From: DATFFO01 sp963772815
GTDB taxonomy: Bacteria; Actinomycetota; Acidimicrobiia; Spongiisociales; ZC4RG35
DNA length: 64,000 nt
Assembly (NCBI GenBank): GCA_963772815.1
Contig: CAVYYV010000002.1
Coordinates: 372,001-436,000 of the forward strand
Direction: 5' to 3'
The translations under genes were made by a program, and so were the position numbers. This document shows, piece after piece, positions 17,571 through 26,642 of the stretch. Below the pieces are notes generated by a model. It had not been told where the DNA came from and made no database searches. It saw nothing but the letters and a program-made list of their open reading frames with translations. Numbering within the stretch: the stretch's first letter is position 1; every line of letters begins with the position of its first letter.

Positions 17571-18335
17571 ATGTCACCCAAAACCACCTCTCGCCGGGCC
17601 GTCGCCCTGGTCGCCGTCGTCGCCCTTACTCTGCTCATCACCGCGTGCGGTGACGGCACCGAAGCCGGCGCCGCACCCACCACATCCACCGACGCATCGG
17701 GGAACGTCACCATCAACACCATCTCCGTTTCCGGCACCGGCGAGGTGGCCGGTGTGCCCGACACCCTGGTCACCAACCTGGGCGTGTCGGTGGTACGCCC
17801 CAGCATCGACGCCGCCACCGGCGACGCCGCCGGCCTGGCCCAGGCCCTGATCGGCGCCCTCACCTCCCATGGTGTGGCCGAGCAGGACATCCAGACCACC
17901 AACTACTCCATCTCACCCGAATACGACTACCGGGCCAACACCCAGAAGTTGATCGGCTATCGGGTCACCAACACCGTCTCCGCCAAGATCCGCAACCTGG
18001 ACACGGCCGGGGAGACCATCGATGCCGCCACCTCCGCCGGAGGCAGCGACGTGGTGGTGCAGGGGATCTCCTTCGACATCGAATCCAACGAGGATCTGGT
18101 GGTGTCGGCCCGGGAGGCAGCCTGGAACGATGCCCTGGCCAAGGCCACCCAGCTGGCCGACCTGGCCGGGGTCAACCTGGGCAAGGCAGTCTCCATCCAG
18201 GAGACGACCACCCCCAGCGGGCCCCCGATTCCCTATGCAGCCTCAGACATGGCGGGCGGCGCCAGCACTCCCATCCAGCCCGGAGAGCAGCAGGTGTCGG
18301 TGGTGATCCAGGTCGAGTTCGCCATCGGCGGGTGA
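17571..18335 (+). CDS. SIMPL-domain (DUF541) lipoprotein
   Basis: 254 residues from ATG 17571. LLITAC gives a lipobox (Cys26) after a hydrophobic signal segment, followed by a short Thr/Ala-rich tether. The SIMPL domain starts with INTISVSGTGEVAGVPDTL, has the internal IQTTNYSISPEYDY strand and ends AREAAWNDALAKATQLADLAGVNLGK, as in the YggE/Omp28-like family. Relatives are linked to oxidative or envelope stress, with no known enzymatic activity. It is divergently oriented from the phosphoesterase lipoprotein, 95 bases away. Confidence 0.9.
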   Translation: MSPKTTSRRAVALVAVVALTLLITACGDGTEAGAAPTTSTDASGNVTINTISVSGTGEVAGVPDTLVTNLGVSVVRPSIDAATGDAAGLAQALIGALTSHGVAEQDIQTTNYSISPEYDYRANTQKLIGYRVTNTVSAKIRNLDTAGETIDAATSAGGSDVVVQGISFDIESNEDLVVSAREAAWNDALAKATQLADLAGVNLGKAVSIQETTTPSGPPIPYAASDMAGGASTPIQPGEQQVSVVIQVEFAIGG

Positions 18336-18377
18336 GACTCCCCCTGCCTACGGCCATGGCCAAGGAAAGCTGAAAGA

Positions 18378-18520
18378 CGGGTTTGCCCGGGCCCTTCGGG
18401 CCCACCCCCTTACCTCCCGCCTCCGCTTCGCTCCGGCGGCAGGGACTTTCCCCCTGCAAGCAGGGGGACAAAGGGGTGGCTTTGTCCCCCACGAGCGAAC
18501 CGAGAGGGGGAAGGGGGCGC
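18378..18520. repeat. GC-rich composite intergenic repeat, copy 2
   Basis: Same order of elements as at 16147: GCCCGGGCCCTTCGGGCCC hairpin, TACCTCCCGCCTCCG, a C-run/G-run hairpin, and one variant of the 31-base unit (18483-18513) in which the GCGCAG centre reads GCGAAC. It starts ~45 bases after the SIMPL gene. Confidence 0.65.
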
Positions 18521-18565
18521 TACAGCCGCTCAAGAAACGAGCCTGGGTATGCCGATAGGAGGGGC

Positions 18566-18766
18566 GTGGAAGATGCTCAACGCACCGTCGCCCTGCCCTC
18601 ATCCCACTGCCTGCGCTGCGGCGCCGAGGCCCGTTTCATGACTCCCAACGGACCCCTGTGCGCCGAAGACACTCTGTTGGACCTGGTGGAGGCCGCCCCC
18701 AACCGGGGCTGGATGCCCATCACGATCACCGACTGGCCCGAGGAGTGCCTGGCCCAGGCCGGTTGA
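18566..18766 (+). CDS. Small Cys-containing hypothetical protein
   Basis: 66 residues from a GTG at 18566 with GGAGGGG just upstream. HCLRCGAEARFMTPNGPLCAEDTLLDLVE has a CxxC and a further Cys, like half of a zinc ribbon, followed by a conserved-looking RGWMPITITDWPEECLAQAG tail. No named family is recognised. Frames further upstream run into the repeat and are not credible. Confidence 0.5.
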   Translation: MEDAQRTVALPSSHCLRCGAEARFMTPNGPLCAEDTLLDLVEAAPNRGWMPITITDWPEECLAQAG

Positions 18767-18948
18767 TCGGTCAGAACCGGGGCGGCCCCAACAGAACCAG
18801 CCCAAAGTGAGCGGCCTAGCTGTGGGCGGGCTGGGCCCGTGAGCACATCAGACAGACGGAGGGCTACTCGCCGGGCCGGAAGGCCGAAGAGGCCCGGCGG
18901 ATATTTCGTGCCTTCGTCGACGACAGCCCGCCCTTCTGATCCGGGCGT

Positions 18949-19353
18949 CTAGTCCGGCGCCACCTCCTGGACCAGCCAGCCGGTTCCATCGGGGTCGAGA
19001 AAGCCGAAGTAGGAGCCGTATCGCGCACGCTCGGGGTGCAGGCCGCGGGTCTGGCCGGCCTCACCGAAGTGGAAGTAGTTGCTCGCCTCGGCGCCTCGAT
19101 CCATCAGCTCCTGGCGGGCTGCCTCGATGTCGGTCACGATCAGGTGCAGGCCCTGGACCGAACCGGCCTGCTCGGGATTCTTCATCAAGGCAATCGAGCA
19201 GGCCGACCCGGGCGGGGTGAGCTGCACGGCCCGGAGCTCGCCGGGTCCCTGGTAGTCGACGTCGAGGGTGAACCCGGCCTTGTCGACGTAAAACTCCTTC
19301 GCCCGGTCCAGGTCGGACACGGGGATGACGATCAATTCCAGTTTCATGTCCAT
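18949..19353 (-). CDS. VOC (glyoxalase/bleomycin-resistance) family protein
   Basis: 134 residues from ATG 19353 with GAGGAGG five bases upstream. The N-terminal half begins LELIVIPVSDLDRAKEFYVDKAGFTLDVDY and the C-terminal half GLHLIVTDIEAARQELMDRG, the paired beta-alpha-beta-beta-beta units of the VOC fold, ending YFGFLDPDGTGWLVQE with the usual metal-ligand Glu position. It starts ten bases after the ArsR-AHSA1 gene and is probably co-transcribed with it. Catalytic or binding role unknown. Confidence 0.85.
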   Translation of the reverse strand: MDMKLELIVIPVSDLDRAKEFYVDKAGFTLDVDYQGPGELRAVQLTPPGSACSIALMKNPEQAGSVQGLHLIVTDIEAARQELMDRGAEASNYFHFGEAGQTRGLHPERARYGSYFGFLDPDGTGWLVQEVAPD

Positions 19354-19363
19354 CGCCGCCTCC

Positions 19364-20116
19364 TCAGGTGTACATCAGGGAGCCGGGAGTGGTGAGCAAC
19401 TCCCCGGTCTCCAGCCACGTCTTCAGCCCGGACAGGATCATGGGCCAGCCGCCGTAGATCTGATCGTTGGCGCCCTCCCGCAACTGGTCGTGGGTGACGG
19501 TGAGGCGACAGGAGTCGCCCACCGGCTCGATCTCCCAGGTGACCCGCGACGTCCCCTCGCTCCTTACGTACTCGCCCCACAGGGCCCGCATGGTCTGGAC
19601 CAGGCGCCGGGGCGGGTCGACCTCCAGGTTCTCGCCCTCCCCGAGAGGGCCGTCGGCACCGGGGCCGCGCATCTCGAAGCTGGACCCCGGGGTCCAGTCG
19701 GAGTAGACCCCGGCCCCGAAGTTGTACTTGGCCCTGATCTCGGGGTCGGTGATCGCCTCCCACAGCTTCTCGGGGGTGGTGCGGATGTAGATCTCGAACA
19801 TCTTCTCCATGGTTCTCTCCAGTTCTGACTTGAGCTCGCTGAGGCCTGCGGCCCAGGGTTCGGCGTACTTACTCACCCAGCGGTCGTGGATGAGGCGGAT
19901 CGGCACCGGGTTGAGGAAGTGGAGCTTCTCTCGGCCCTGCCGTTTGGTTACCACCAAGCCCGCCTCCTCGAGCTTGCGTAGGTGCTTGGCTACCGCCACT
20001 CGGGTCATGGAGAACTGACTCGCCAGCGCCCCCAGGGTCTGGGGGTCCTGGCGGAAGAGCTCGTCAAGCAGCGCCCGTCGCGTGGGGTCGGCCATGGCCT
20101 TGAACACGGTGTCCAT
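19364..20116 (-). CDS. ArsR-type HTH fused to AHSA1/SRPBCC domain
   Basis: 250 residues. Residues 1-90 are a winged helix (FKAMADPTRRALLDELFRQ, ASQFSMTRVAVAKHLRKLEEAGLV, KLHFLNPVPIRLIHDRW). Residues ~103-240 are an AHSA1-like START/SRPBCC domain (FEIYIRTTPEKLWEAITDPEIRAKY, DPPRRLVQTMRALW, WPMILSGLKTWLETG). Such fusions are common in actinobacteria, with the hydrophobic pocket presumably sensing a small ligand that tunes DNA binding. It lacks the Cys metal-binding site of arsenic sensors. Forms an operon with the VOC gene; autoregulation is likely but no operator was identified. Confidence 0.85.
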   Translation of the reverse strand: MDTVFKAMADPTRRALLDELFRQDPQTLGALASQFSMTRVAVAKHLRKLEEAGLVVTKRQGREKLHFLNPVPIRLIHDRWVSKYAEPWAAGLSELKSELERTMEKMFEIYIRTTPEKLWEAITDPEIRAKYNFGAGVYSDWTPGSSFEMRGPGADGPLGEGENLEVDPPRRLVQTMRALWGEYVRSEGTSRVTWEIEPVGDSCRLTVTHDQLREGANDQIYGGWPMILSGLKTWLETGELLTTPGSLMYT

Positions 20117-20246
20117 GGCCGAGGACCATAGGAAACCAAATAGTTACATGTCAATCCCAATCTGGGTTGCCGGAAACGCCGGGCCGATCCGTCCGACATC
20201 GTTCGTAGCGTTTCCCTACCCTTGTGCGCGCACCCAAGGAGGAACG

Positions 20247-20687
20247 ATGAGCGACGAAGGCGCAATGAGCACACCCGACGAGACACCGGGAGGAGGCGCC
20301 CCAGCCGCTCGACCAGCTCCGGCTATGGGGACGGCAGAATCCCTGGTGGCAGTGGGGGCGATCCTGCTGGTCATCTCCGAGGTCTTCGGCAACATCATCT
20401 TCAACGAGTACAGCCTGTGGGATTCGGCTTTCCTCGGCGCCATCGCCGCCCTGGTGCTGGTCTTTTCCAAGAAGGCCCGTGATGCATCGCCGCTGCCCTA
20501 CGCCTGGACTCTGATGGTCCTAGGCGTGATCGAGGCCATCTTGGCCGTCTGGGAGCTGTTGGACGGCCTGATCCAGGGCTGGCTGCGGGGTTGGACCATC
20601 TTCTACTTCCTGCTCGCCTTCGTAGGTGCCGGCGTGATGTGGATGGGTGGCCGCCTAGTGAAGGGCTCGGCTCCGGCCGAATCCTGA
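20247..20687 (+). CDS. Small four-helix membrane protein, hypothetical
   Basis: 146 residues from ATG 20247 with AAGGAGG at 20236-20242. After a ~30-residue disordered Pro/Ala head there are four hydrophobic segments (LVAVGAILLVISEVF; FLGAIAALVLVF; WTLMVLGVIEAILAVWEL; GWTIFYFLLAFVGAGVMWMGG). A short charged loop KKARDAS follows the second segment. No named family recognised. Monocistronic. Confidence 0.7.
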   Translation: MSDEGAMSTPDETPGGGAPAARPAPAMGTAESLVAVGAILLVISEVFGNIIFNEYSLWDSAFLGAIAALVLVFSKKARDASPLPYAWTLMVLGVIEAILAVWELLDGLIQGWLRGWTIFYFLLAFVGAGVMWMGGRLVKGSAPAES

Positions 20688-20825
20688 CCCCACCTTTTCG
20701 TGCGTTTAGGGCGCGCCATGGCGCGCCCTGAACGCGCCAGAACGACGTAGCGGAATGCGGTCGCGGTGGGTGCAAGGGCCTTTGGACCGCTGAATTGGCA
20801 CGCACGGCTCGATACCTTTGGAGGT

Positions 20826-21752
20826 ATGAAGAGAACCGTACTTCTGGCCGGCGCCGGTTTGGCGGCGGCCGTCAGACTACGCCGAAGGGCCACTCTGGAA
20901 ACGGTGCCCGGCTCGCTGGCCGCCAAGGAAGCGAAGGTAGCCGTGCAGCCCGACCTGTCGGTGACCTATTACGAACGGGGACCGGAGCAGGAGCGGCCAG
21001 TGGTCCTGGTCCACGCCGTCAACGCTGCTGCTTCGGCGGCCGAGATGCGACCCCTGTTCGATCGTCTGTCCCAGAGCCGCCGGGTGCTGGCCCCGGACCT
21101 GTTGGGCTACGGGAGATCCTCCCGACCCCGGATCCGCTACTCGCCCCGCCTGATGACCTCGGGGATCGAAGCGGTCCTCGACCAGCTCGACGAGGCGGCC
21201 GACGTGGTGGCCCTGTCGCTGGGATGTGAGTTCGCCGCCCAGGCGGCCCTCGACCGGCCCGACCGGGTGAGCTCGCTGACGCTCATCTCCCCCACCGGTT
21301 TCCAGTCCGATCAGGACCGGTCGTTCGCCGTTCCCTGGCTGGGCGAGGTGGTCCGGTCCCAGATCCTGGGAGAGGCCATCTTCGGGATGCTGGCCTCGCG
21401 GGTCTCGATCAACTACTTCCTGGGCAAGTCCTTCCTGGGCCCGGTCGACGCCGCCTTGAGCAATGCCGCTCACCTGTCCGCCCGCCACACCAACGCCCGA
21501 TTCGCCCCGGCCTCGTTCCTGGGAGGGGAGCTGTTAACTGCCCAGGCGGTGAGCAGCCTGTACGAGCCTCTCACCCAGCCGGTGCTGGTCATCGCCGACC
21601 ATGACCCCTACACGGACTTCGGTGCCCTCGATGCCCTGGTGGCGCGCAAGGACAACTGGCGCCACGAGCGGCTGGCCCCCCACCTTGGCCTCCCCCACTT
21701 CGAGCGGCCCGACGCCACCGCCGATTTGATCGCCTCCTTCCAGTCCGCCTGA
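20826..21752 (+). CDS. Alpha/beta hydrolase
   Basis: 308 residues from ATG 20826, preceded by TTTGGAGG. The fold is clear: VVLVHAVNAAASAAEM (oxyanion loop), RVLAPDLLGYGRSSRP, the nucleophile elbow VVALSLGCEFA (Ser with Ala in place of the first Gly), ADHDPYTD (acid) and LGLPHFERP (His). An N-terminal hydrophobic stretch of ~15 residues followed by RLRRR could be a membrane anchor or uncleaved signal. The closest relatives are predicted esterases; substrate unknown. Confidence 0.85.
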   Translation: MKRTVLLAGAGLAAAVRLRRRATLETVPGSLAAKEAKVAVQPDLSVTYYERGPEQERPVVLVHAVNAAASAAEMRPLFDRLSQSRRVLAPDLLGYGRSSRPRIRYSPRLMTSGIEAVLDQLDEAADVVALSLGCEFAAQAALDRPDRVSSLTLISPTGFQSDQDRSFAVPWLGEVVRSQILGEAIFGMLASRVSINYFLGKSFLGPVDAALSNAAHLSARHTNARFAPASFLGGELLTAQAVSSLYEPLTQPVLVIADHDPYTDFGALDALVARKDNWRHERLAPHLGLPHFERPDATADLIASFQSA

Positions 21753-21977
21753 CTGCCCCAACCCAGGGTTGGGACGGCCGGGCCGGCCAGGGCCAAGCGG
21801 GGCTTTTCGCGCTACATCCGGGGCGGGTGCAACACGGTGCGCGACCAGGTCGAAGGGGAACGCTGATGGCCCCGGGCGGGGCATTGTTCGAATTCAGCGT
21901 GACCGTCGACCGAGGGGGGACGACGTTGATCATCGATTCGGGCTGGAATCTGCGACGTTCGTCCCATTTCCAGATGG

Positions 21978-22622
21978 ATGGGTGACATGCGAGACTTCAG
22001 ATTCGTGGGAGCGCCGAACGGACACGCTGGGTCACCGGGTGCCATTCTGACGAGAGAAGTGCGCTGGTTCCGCGACGGGGTGGTGCCGGCCGAGGTGGTG
22101 GACTGGTTCACGGGCGCAGCCGACGTGGAGCGGGAATACCGCCAGGATCGTTACGACCTCGATGCGGCCCGTCGCGGCCTGGGGTTCAAGCAGCGCAACA
22201 TGGGGGCGATCGACTCCAAACGCCGGTTGTGGTGGGCGGAGTCGGTGGGCCTGGCTGCGAGTTTGACCGGCAACGTCGAGGACTGGCTCAAGATCACACC
22301 CTCAGTGATGGACATAGACGAGATCCTCGAAGACACCCACGTCGAGGTCCACAAGGACATCTACACGCGGCGCTACCAACTCGACGGAACCGACGGGGCC
22401 GGCTGTGAGGCCGAACTGGCCTCGATCCGCATCAACGAGGTGCGGGCATGGTCCCTGTGCTTCGAGACCTACGGTGTCTCGCAGCGCCGGGCGGAGGCGC
22501 TGACGAGCGGAGTGACCCGCTTTCTGAAGGACTCCCCGCTCCCTACAGGTCTGCGCTTCGAATCCGCCACCAGCCTGGCCTACCCGGCCTGGATCACCCG
22601 GATGTGCCTCGAGCCCGCCTGA
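21978..22622 (+). CDS. Conserved hypothetical protein, CYTH-like
   Basis: 214 residues. LTREVRWFRDGVVPAEVVDWF opens the protein and HVEVHKDIYTRRYQLDGTDGAGCEAELASIRINEVRAWSLCFETYG forms the core, a pattern of alternating charged strands that recalls CYTH/triphosphate-tunnel proteins, though the ExExK signature is not clean. Function unassigned. The start could be ATG 21978 or the in-frame ATG 21987. Stand-alone gene. Confidence 0.55.
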   Translation: MGDMRDFRFVGAPNGHAGSPGAILTREVRWFRDGVVPAEVVDWFTGAADVEREYRQDRYDLDAARRGLGFKQRNMGAIDSKRRLWWAESVGLAASLTGNVEDWLKITPSVMDIDEILEDTHVEVHKDIYTRRYQLDGTDGAGCEAELASIRINEVRAWSLCFETYGVSQRRAEALTSGVTRFLKDSPLPTGLRFESATSLAYPAWITRMCLEPA

Positions 22623-22890
22623 GGGTGGCCTTGGCCAGGCCAACCGCGAGGTTCCCGCGTTGCTTGGCGGGGCCGTGGGCCATACCCAGGGCTGCCTATC
22701 CGGCCTGAGGTCCACGGCCAGACAAGAACCCCGTGTCCGGATGCCCTTCGTTTGGGGACTTTGGTCGCTTGGGCGGCGGGGATTGGATGCCGAAACAAAA
22801 GGCATGTTTAGGCCAACCATCGTCGACCGGCTCTACGTCGAGGCGCATGGTTCCTCAAGTTGTCCCGTGAACGGGCCGATGGGGAGCCCA

Positions 22891-23376
22891 GTGACAACAG
22901 TTGACAGAGGAACTGATTTCCGAGCGAAATCGGATGCGCGTCGACGGTTGAGCAGGGGTCTGGAGAATGCGGCCGTGGTTCTGCGACGAATCGCCGCTCG
23001 AGTCGATGGCTATGGCTGGAGCAACGATCTCGAGTCCATGGCGGCGCAGCTGAGAGCCCTCGCTCTGACCCACCGACCGGAACCGCCCGATAAGGCCCAC
23101 GCCGTCCAAACGGGCGACTGGGTCCTGGACCCCGATTGGCACCCGATCGCCTTCGAGGTGGCTTCCTCGCGACCGAGAGTGCTACTCACCATCGGATCCA
23201 ACGCTCTCCGGGTCATCGCCCAGGAGTACCAGGATCTGCTGGTGGAGGTTTGGGACGGAAACTTCATCGCCGAGCTCACCGACCAGCATCGACTGATCTG
23301 CGACCTCCAGGCCGACCTGTTGCACCTGCGCGAATGCGGACTCGAGCCCGCTCCGATATCAGCCCGACTCCCCTGA
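22891..23376 (+). CDS. Hypothetical protein, 161 aa
   Basis: GTG 22891 with GGGGAG seven bases upstream is the preferred start; GTG 22867 is possible. The protein has a helical N-terminal half (LSRGLENAAVVLRRIAARVDGYGWSNDLESMAAQLRALALTH) and a C-terminal half WVLDPDWHPIAFEVASSRPRVLLTIGSNALRVIAQEY. No family is recognised and no membrane span is present. Confidence 0.5.
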   Translation: MTTVDRGTDFRAKSDARRRLSRGLENAAVVLRRIAARVDGYGWSNDLESMAAQLRALALTHRPEPPDKAHAVQTGDWVLDPDWHPIAFEVASSRPRVLLTIGSNALRVIAQEYQDLLVEVWDGNFIAELTDQHRLICDLQADLLHLRECGLEPAPISARLP

Positions 23377-23432
23377 GCCGCCCCGCGGTCAGCTCCCAGG
23401 GCACCCCAACCCAAACCGAGTCCAGACCTATC

Positions 23433-25679
23433 TCAAGGCGCCCGCTGGTCCCCTCGCGAATCACCCAGCAGTTGACCCCGGAAGGCACCGGCGTTGCGAG
23501 CGAACAGAACCGTGGGGAGGCCCTCGGCCAGAGCGCTCATCCGCCTGGCGTAGGCGGGCTCTTCGCCCGGGTCGTTGTTGCGCAGGCCCAGGAGCACGAC
23601 GTCGGAGTCGCGTGAGCCCTGCCAGATGATGTCCCGCACGCTGGCACCGTCGGGCTTGAGGATGATGTTGGTGGCGGCATCGATGCGGGCTGCGTTGACC
23701 AGCTGGGACAGCAGTGTGTGGCTGCGCTCGTGGGTCATCTGGTTGGTGGCGATGGAGTTGATGACGATCTCGCTGTCGCGCCAGGCCGGGTTCTGGGAGA
23801 GGAGGTGGGCCAGGAGCACCAGCAGGTCGCCGTTCTGTTCCAGGCCACCCCACCACACGTGGATCTGGCGGCGGTCACGGCCCCAGTGGGGAGGCGAGAT
23901 CCGTCCGATCACGGCCGATTTGCCCAGGTGGGCGAGCTGTTCGACCACACGCAGCACCGATTCCTGGCGCTCGGGCCTGTCGCTCCAGGGAAACATGATC
24001 GTGTTGGACTCGATTCCGGCGATGCCGTTGGATTGCGCCACCGAGACGGCACCGGACTCGAAGCCATCCACGATGTCGACCTCGGGGAATCCGACGATGC
24101 CAAGCTCATGGAGCCGGGCCGTCAACCGGGCGCTCTCCGCCGACCTGGCCGGGGCGGTATCCCCGATCGGGCCGGGGATCAGCTTGGCGACGGTGAGGAT
24201 GCCGCGGTCCTGGACCAGCCAGGAGGCGAACTGAACCAGATCGGCACTCCGGTCGATCTCGTCGACGAACAACAACACGTTGGGGCGCCAGTTGCGCGGG
24301 TCGGGGGGAAGGCGGCTGAGTTGGATCACGGTGGTGCGGACCAGGGACATGAGAGCCCCCCGCCGAAGATCACCCCACGGAGCGGACATGGCCCGACGCC
24401 TCATGAACACGTACAGGCCGCCCTCGAACACCAGCGCCGCCACCAGGGCGAATGCGTTCACCAGGAACATCACGTAGAAACAGGCCAGGGCGCCGGCCAG
24501 GGAGATCCACCACGGCACGCCGAACGTGGGACGATAGGAGGGGTCGCCGCTCAGCTTCTCCAGGCCGGCTGCCAGATTGACGGTTCCATAGGTGGTGAGG
24601 AAGAACATGGTCAGCACGGGGGCGATGGCGTCCAGGTCGCCCAGGCCCACCGCGGCCAGGGCGATGGCGGTGCTGACCAGGAGCGGGACCCCGGGCCCCT
24701 CGATCAGCCTGGTCCGGGCTCCAAGTGCTGATGGCATGATGCGATCGTCGACCATCGCCTCCAGCGTGCGGGGCGCGGCCAGCATGCTCCCCACCGCCGA
24801 GGCGAAGATGGCGCCCCACAGGCCCCAAAGCACCAGGAAGGCAAGCGGGCCGGCCAGGTCGAACCAGATCAGGTTGTCCGCCACGAGCTGCTCGGGCGTG
24901 GCCGCCGCCGCCAGAACGATGGGAACGATCAGGTAGACGAGGAAGCCGACCAGCACTGCGGCGATGGTTCCCCTGGGGATGGCCCGATCCGGTCTTTCGA
25001 GATCCCCGGACAGGCTTATCCCGGCCATGATCCCGGTCACCGCCGGGAAGAAGACGGCGAAGACGGCCCAGAAGTCGGCACCATCGCCTGTGGTGCTCAG
25101 CAGTGTCCCGGCGCCGGTGCCGGCCTCGACGGCTCCCACGGCCAGGGCGACCAGGGAGAGGAGAATCCCGACCATGATCGGAAGCTGGAGGCGAAGTGCC
25201 ACCTTGGCCCCCCGAGCCGCCAGGAGCGCCACCACCAGCACGGTCAGTGCGGCCAAAGGCCGCTTGGGCGCCGCGTCCCACACGAATCCGATGCTCTCGG
25301 CCAGGCCGAATGCGTAGAGGGTGACCGAGAACGCCATGGCCAGGAACAGGGGGATCCCCACTGCCGCCCCGACCTCGATCCCCAGGCTGCGGGAGATGAT
25401 GTAGTAGGCGCCGCCCTTGCCCACCCTCATGTTGGTGACGATGGCCGACACCGACAGGGCGGATATCAAAGTGACCCCGTTGGCCAGCACGACGATCCCC
25501 AGGGCAGGGAGCAGCCCCACGCTTCCCACCACCCATCCGGTGCGGAGATAGAGGATCACCCCGAGGATGGTGAGAATCGACGGGGTGAACACACCGATGA
25601 AGGCGCCCAGCTTCCGGCGCCCGTTGTTCGGGCCGACCTTTCGCCTGGGCTCCTTAGACATGCTGGAGCGCTTCGTCAT
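23433..25679 (-). CDS. Amino-acid permease / SLC12-like cation-chloride cotransporter
   Basis: 748 residues from ATG 25679 with GGGAGGG six bases upstream; a longer open frame exists but its extra head is not protein-like. Residues ~20-440 form a twelve-helix APC-superfamily transporter starting GAFIGVFTPSILTILGVILYLRTGWVVG, the signature of SLC12-type (Na-K-Cl) proteins and their bacterial relatives. The last ~270 residues (NVLLFVDEIDRSADLVQFASWLVQDRGILTVAKL...) form two universal-stress/SLC12-C-like domains that sit in the cytoplasm and probably regulate transport. Substrate unknown. Single gene. Confidence 0.85.
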   Translation of the reverse strand: MTKRSSMSKEPRRKVGPNNGRRKLGAFIGVFTPSILTILGVILYLRTGWVVGSVGLLPALGIVVLANGVTLISALSVSAIVTNMRVGKGGAYYIISRSLGIEVGAAVGIPLFLAMAFSVTLYAFGLAESIGFVWDAAPKRPLAALTVLVVALLAARGAKVALRLQLPIMVGILLSLVALAVGAVEAGTGAGTLLSTTGDGADFWAVFAVFFPAVTGIMAGISLSGDLERPDRAIPRGTIAAVLVGFLVYLIVPIVLAAAATPEQLVADNLIWFDLAGPLAFLVLWGLWGAIFASAVGSMLAAPRTLEAMVDDRIMPSALGARTRLIEGPGVPLLVSTAIALAAVGLGDLDAIAPVLTMFFLTTYGTVNLAAGLEKLSGDPSYRPTFGVPWWISLAGALACFYVMFLVNAFALVAALVFEGGLYVFMRRRAMSAPWGDLRRGALMSLVRTTVIQLSRLPPDPRNWRPNVLLFVDEIDRSADLVQFASWLVQDRGILTVAKLIPGPIGDTAPARSAESARLTARLHELGIVGFPEVDIVDGFESGAVSVAQSNGIAGIESNTIMFPWSDRPERQESVLRVVEQLAHLGKSAVIGRISPPHWGRDRRQIHVWWGGLEQNGDLLVLLAHLLSQNPAWRDSEIVINSIATNQMTHERSHTLLSQLVNAARIDAATNIILKPDGASVRDIIWQGSRDSDVVLLGLRNNDPGEEPAYARRMSALAEGLPTVLFARNAGAFRGQLLGDSRGDQRAP

Positions 25680-25970
25680 CCGCCACCCTCCCGATCGGCA
25701 CGGACGGGGTGGCGGGCAGCCTAGAGAACGCGACGACGGGAAGTCGATGTGGTGGTGACGATGGCCCCAACGATCCGGCCCGGACAGCAGGGCGACGAGC
25801 CGGATGGTCGGGGGCCGCTCAATATGTGCCGCTATGCGCTGCAGTGCGGTCACTGATGTGGTCGGCGATATGGGCGTCCCCGATCGGCACTTCGTTTGCA
25901 GTGCCCCGGGGGGGTCTCACCCCCTGGGTCCGCTAATCGCGTGTCAGGGCTCGGTGGATTCGACGTCGCG

Positions 25971-26555
25971 TCAATCGGCGGGTGTCGTCGTTGTCGTGGC
26001 GGGATGGCGGCGTCGGACGGCCAGACCGTCGAGATAGCGGTCGAGTTGCTGGTGGGCGATCGCCCGTTCGTCGTCGGCGGCAACACCGATCGCCAGGGGC
26101 CGACAAAACCGGATGGCGACCAAGGCGATGTCGGTCGCCGTTTGTTCGTGGTCGACCGCCCCGTCACCGATGGCGGCATCGACGAGCCGGTCGAGGACGT
26201 CGCGTGCGGCGTCGCGCTGTGCGGGCCAGTCGTGGTCGTCGAGGAGCGGATGCACGATGTTGACGGCGCCGAGTCCACCGTCGATGGCGGCATGCAGATA
26301 CCGACGTAGCGCGTCGCCTCCATTCGTCGCCTCCTCGAGTGCGGCACGGCCCTCGCTGATCGCGCGGTCCAGAACCTCGACAGCTACGGCCCGCAGCAGC
26401 TGTAGCTGATCAGGGAAGTGTCGGTAGAGCGTGGCGATCCCGACCCCGGCGCGCTCGGCTACGGCGTCTCGGGACGGTTCGCCGCCAACCTCGAGGACGA
26501 CCTCGATCGCTGCGTTGACGATCGACTGTCGGTTCCGTCGAGCGTCAGCACGCAT
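25971..26555 (-). CDS. TetR-family regulator divergent from arr
   Basis: 194 residues. The helix-turn-helix is textbook: RNRQSIVNAAIEVVLEVGGEPSRDAVAERAGVGIATLYRHFPDQLQLLRAV. The C-terminal ligand domain ends in a His/Thr-rich tail. It is divergent from arr, and the palindrome at 26593-26617 lies between them, so it probably represses both genes until an inducer binds. A clear autoregulated resistance pair. Confidence 0.9.
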   Translation of the reverse strand: MRADARRNRQSIVNAAIEVVLEVGGEPSRDAVAERAGVGIATLYRHFPDQLQLLRAVAVEVLDRAISEGRAALEEATNGGDALRRYLHAAIDGGLGAVNIVHPLLDDHDWPAQRDAARDVLDRLVDAAIGDGAVDHEQTATDIALVAIRFCRPLAIGVAADDERAIAHQQLDRYLDGLAVRRRHPATTTTTPAD

Positions 26556-26592
26556 CGCGCAGCTCAGAGGTCCGTACTCCGCCGGATATCAT

Positions 26593-26617
26593 GAAACGGA
26601 GTATAATCCTCCGTTTC
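26593..26617. promoter_or_regulatory. TetR operator overlapping the arr promoter
   Basis: A perfect inverted repeat GAAACGGAG-N7-CTCCGTTTC. The seven-base centre is TATAATC, so a consensus -10 box (TATAAT, 26602-26607) lies inside the operator, ~35 bases before the arr start. A repressor bound here would block RNA polymerase directly. Size and symmetry fit TetR dimers. Confidence 0.75.
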
Positions 26618-26642
26618 CGGGGAGCAGACACCAGGAGGAACG

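Noticed and set aside
18820..18939. 40-codon protein-like stretch (EHIRQTEGYSPGRKAEEARR)
   Set aside because: It begins after a TAG and has no ATG, GTG or TTG start or ribosome binding site; at most a remnant, too short to name.
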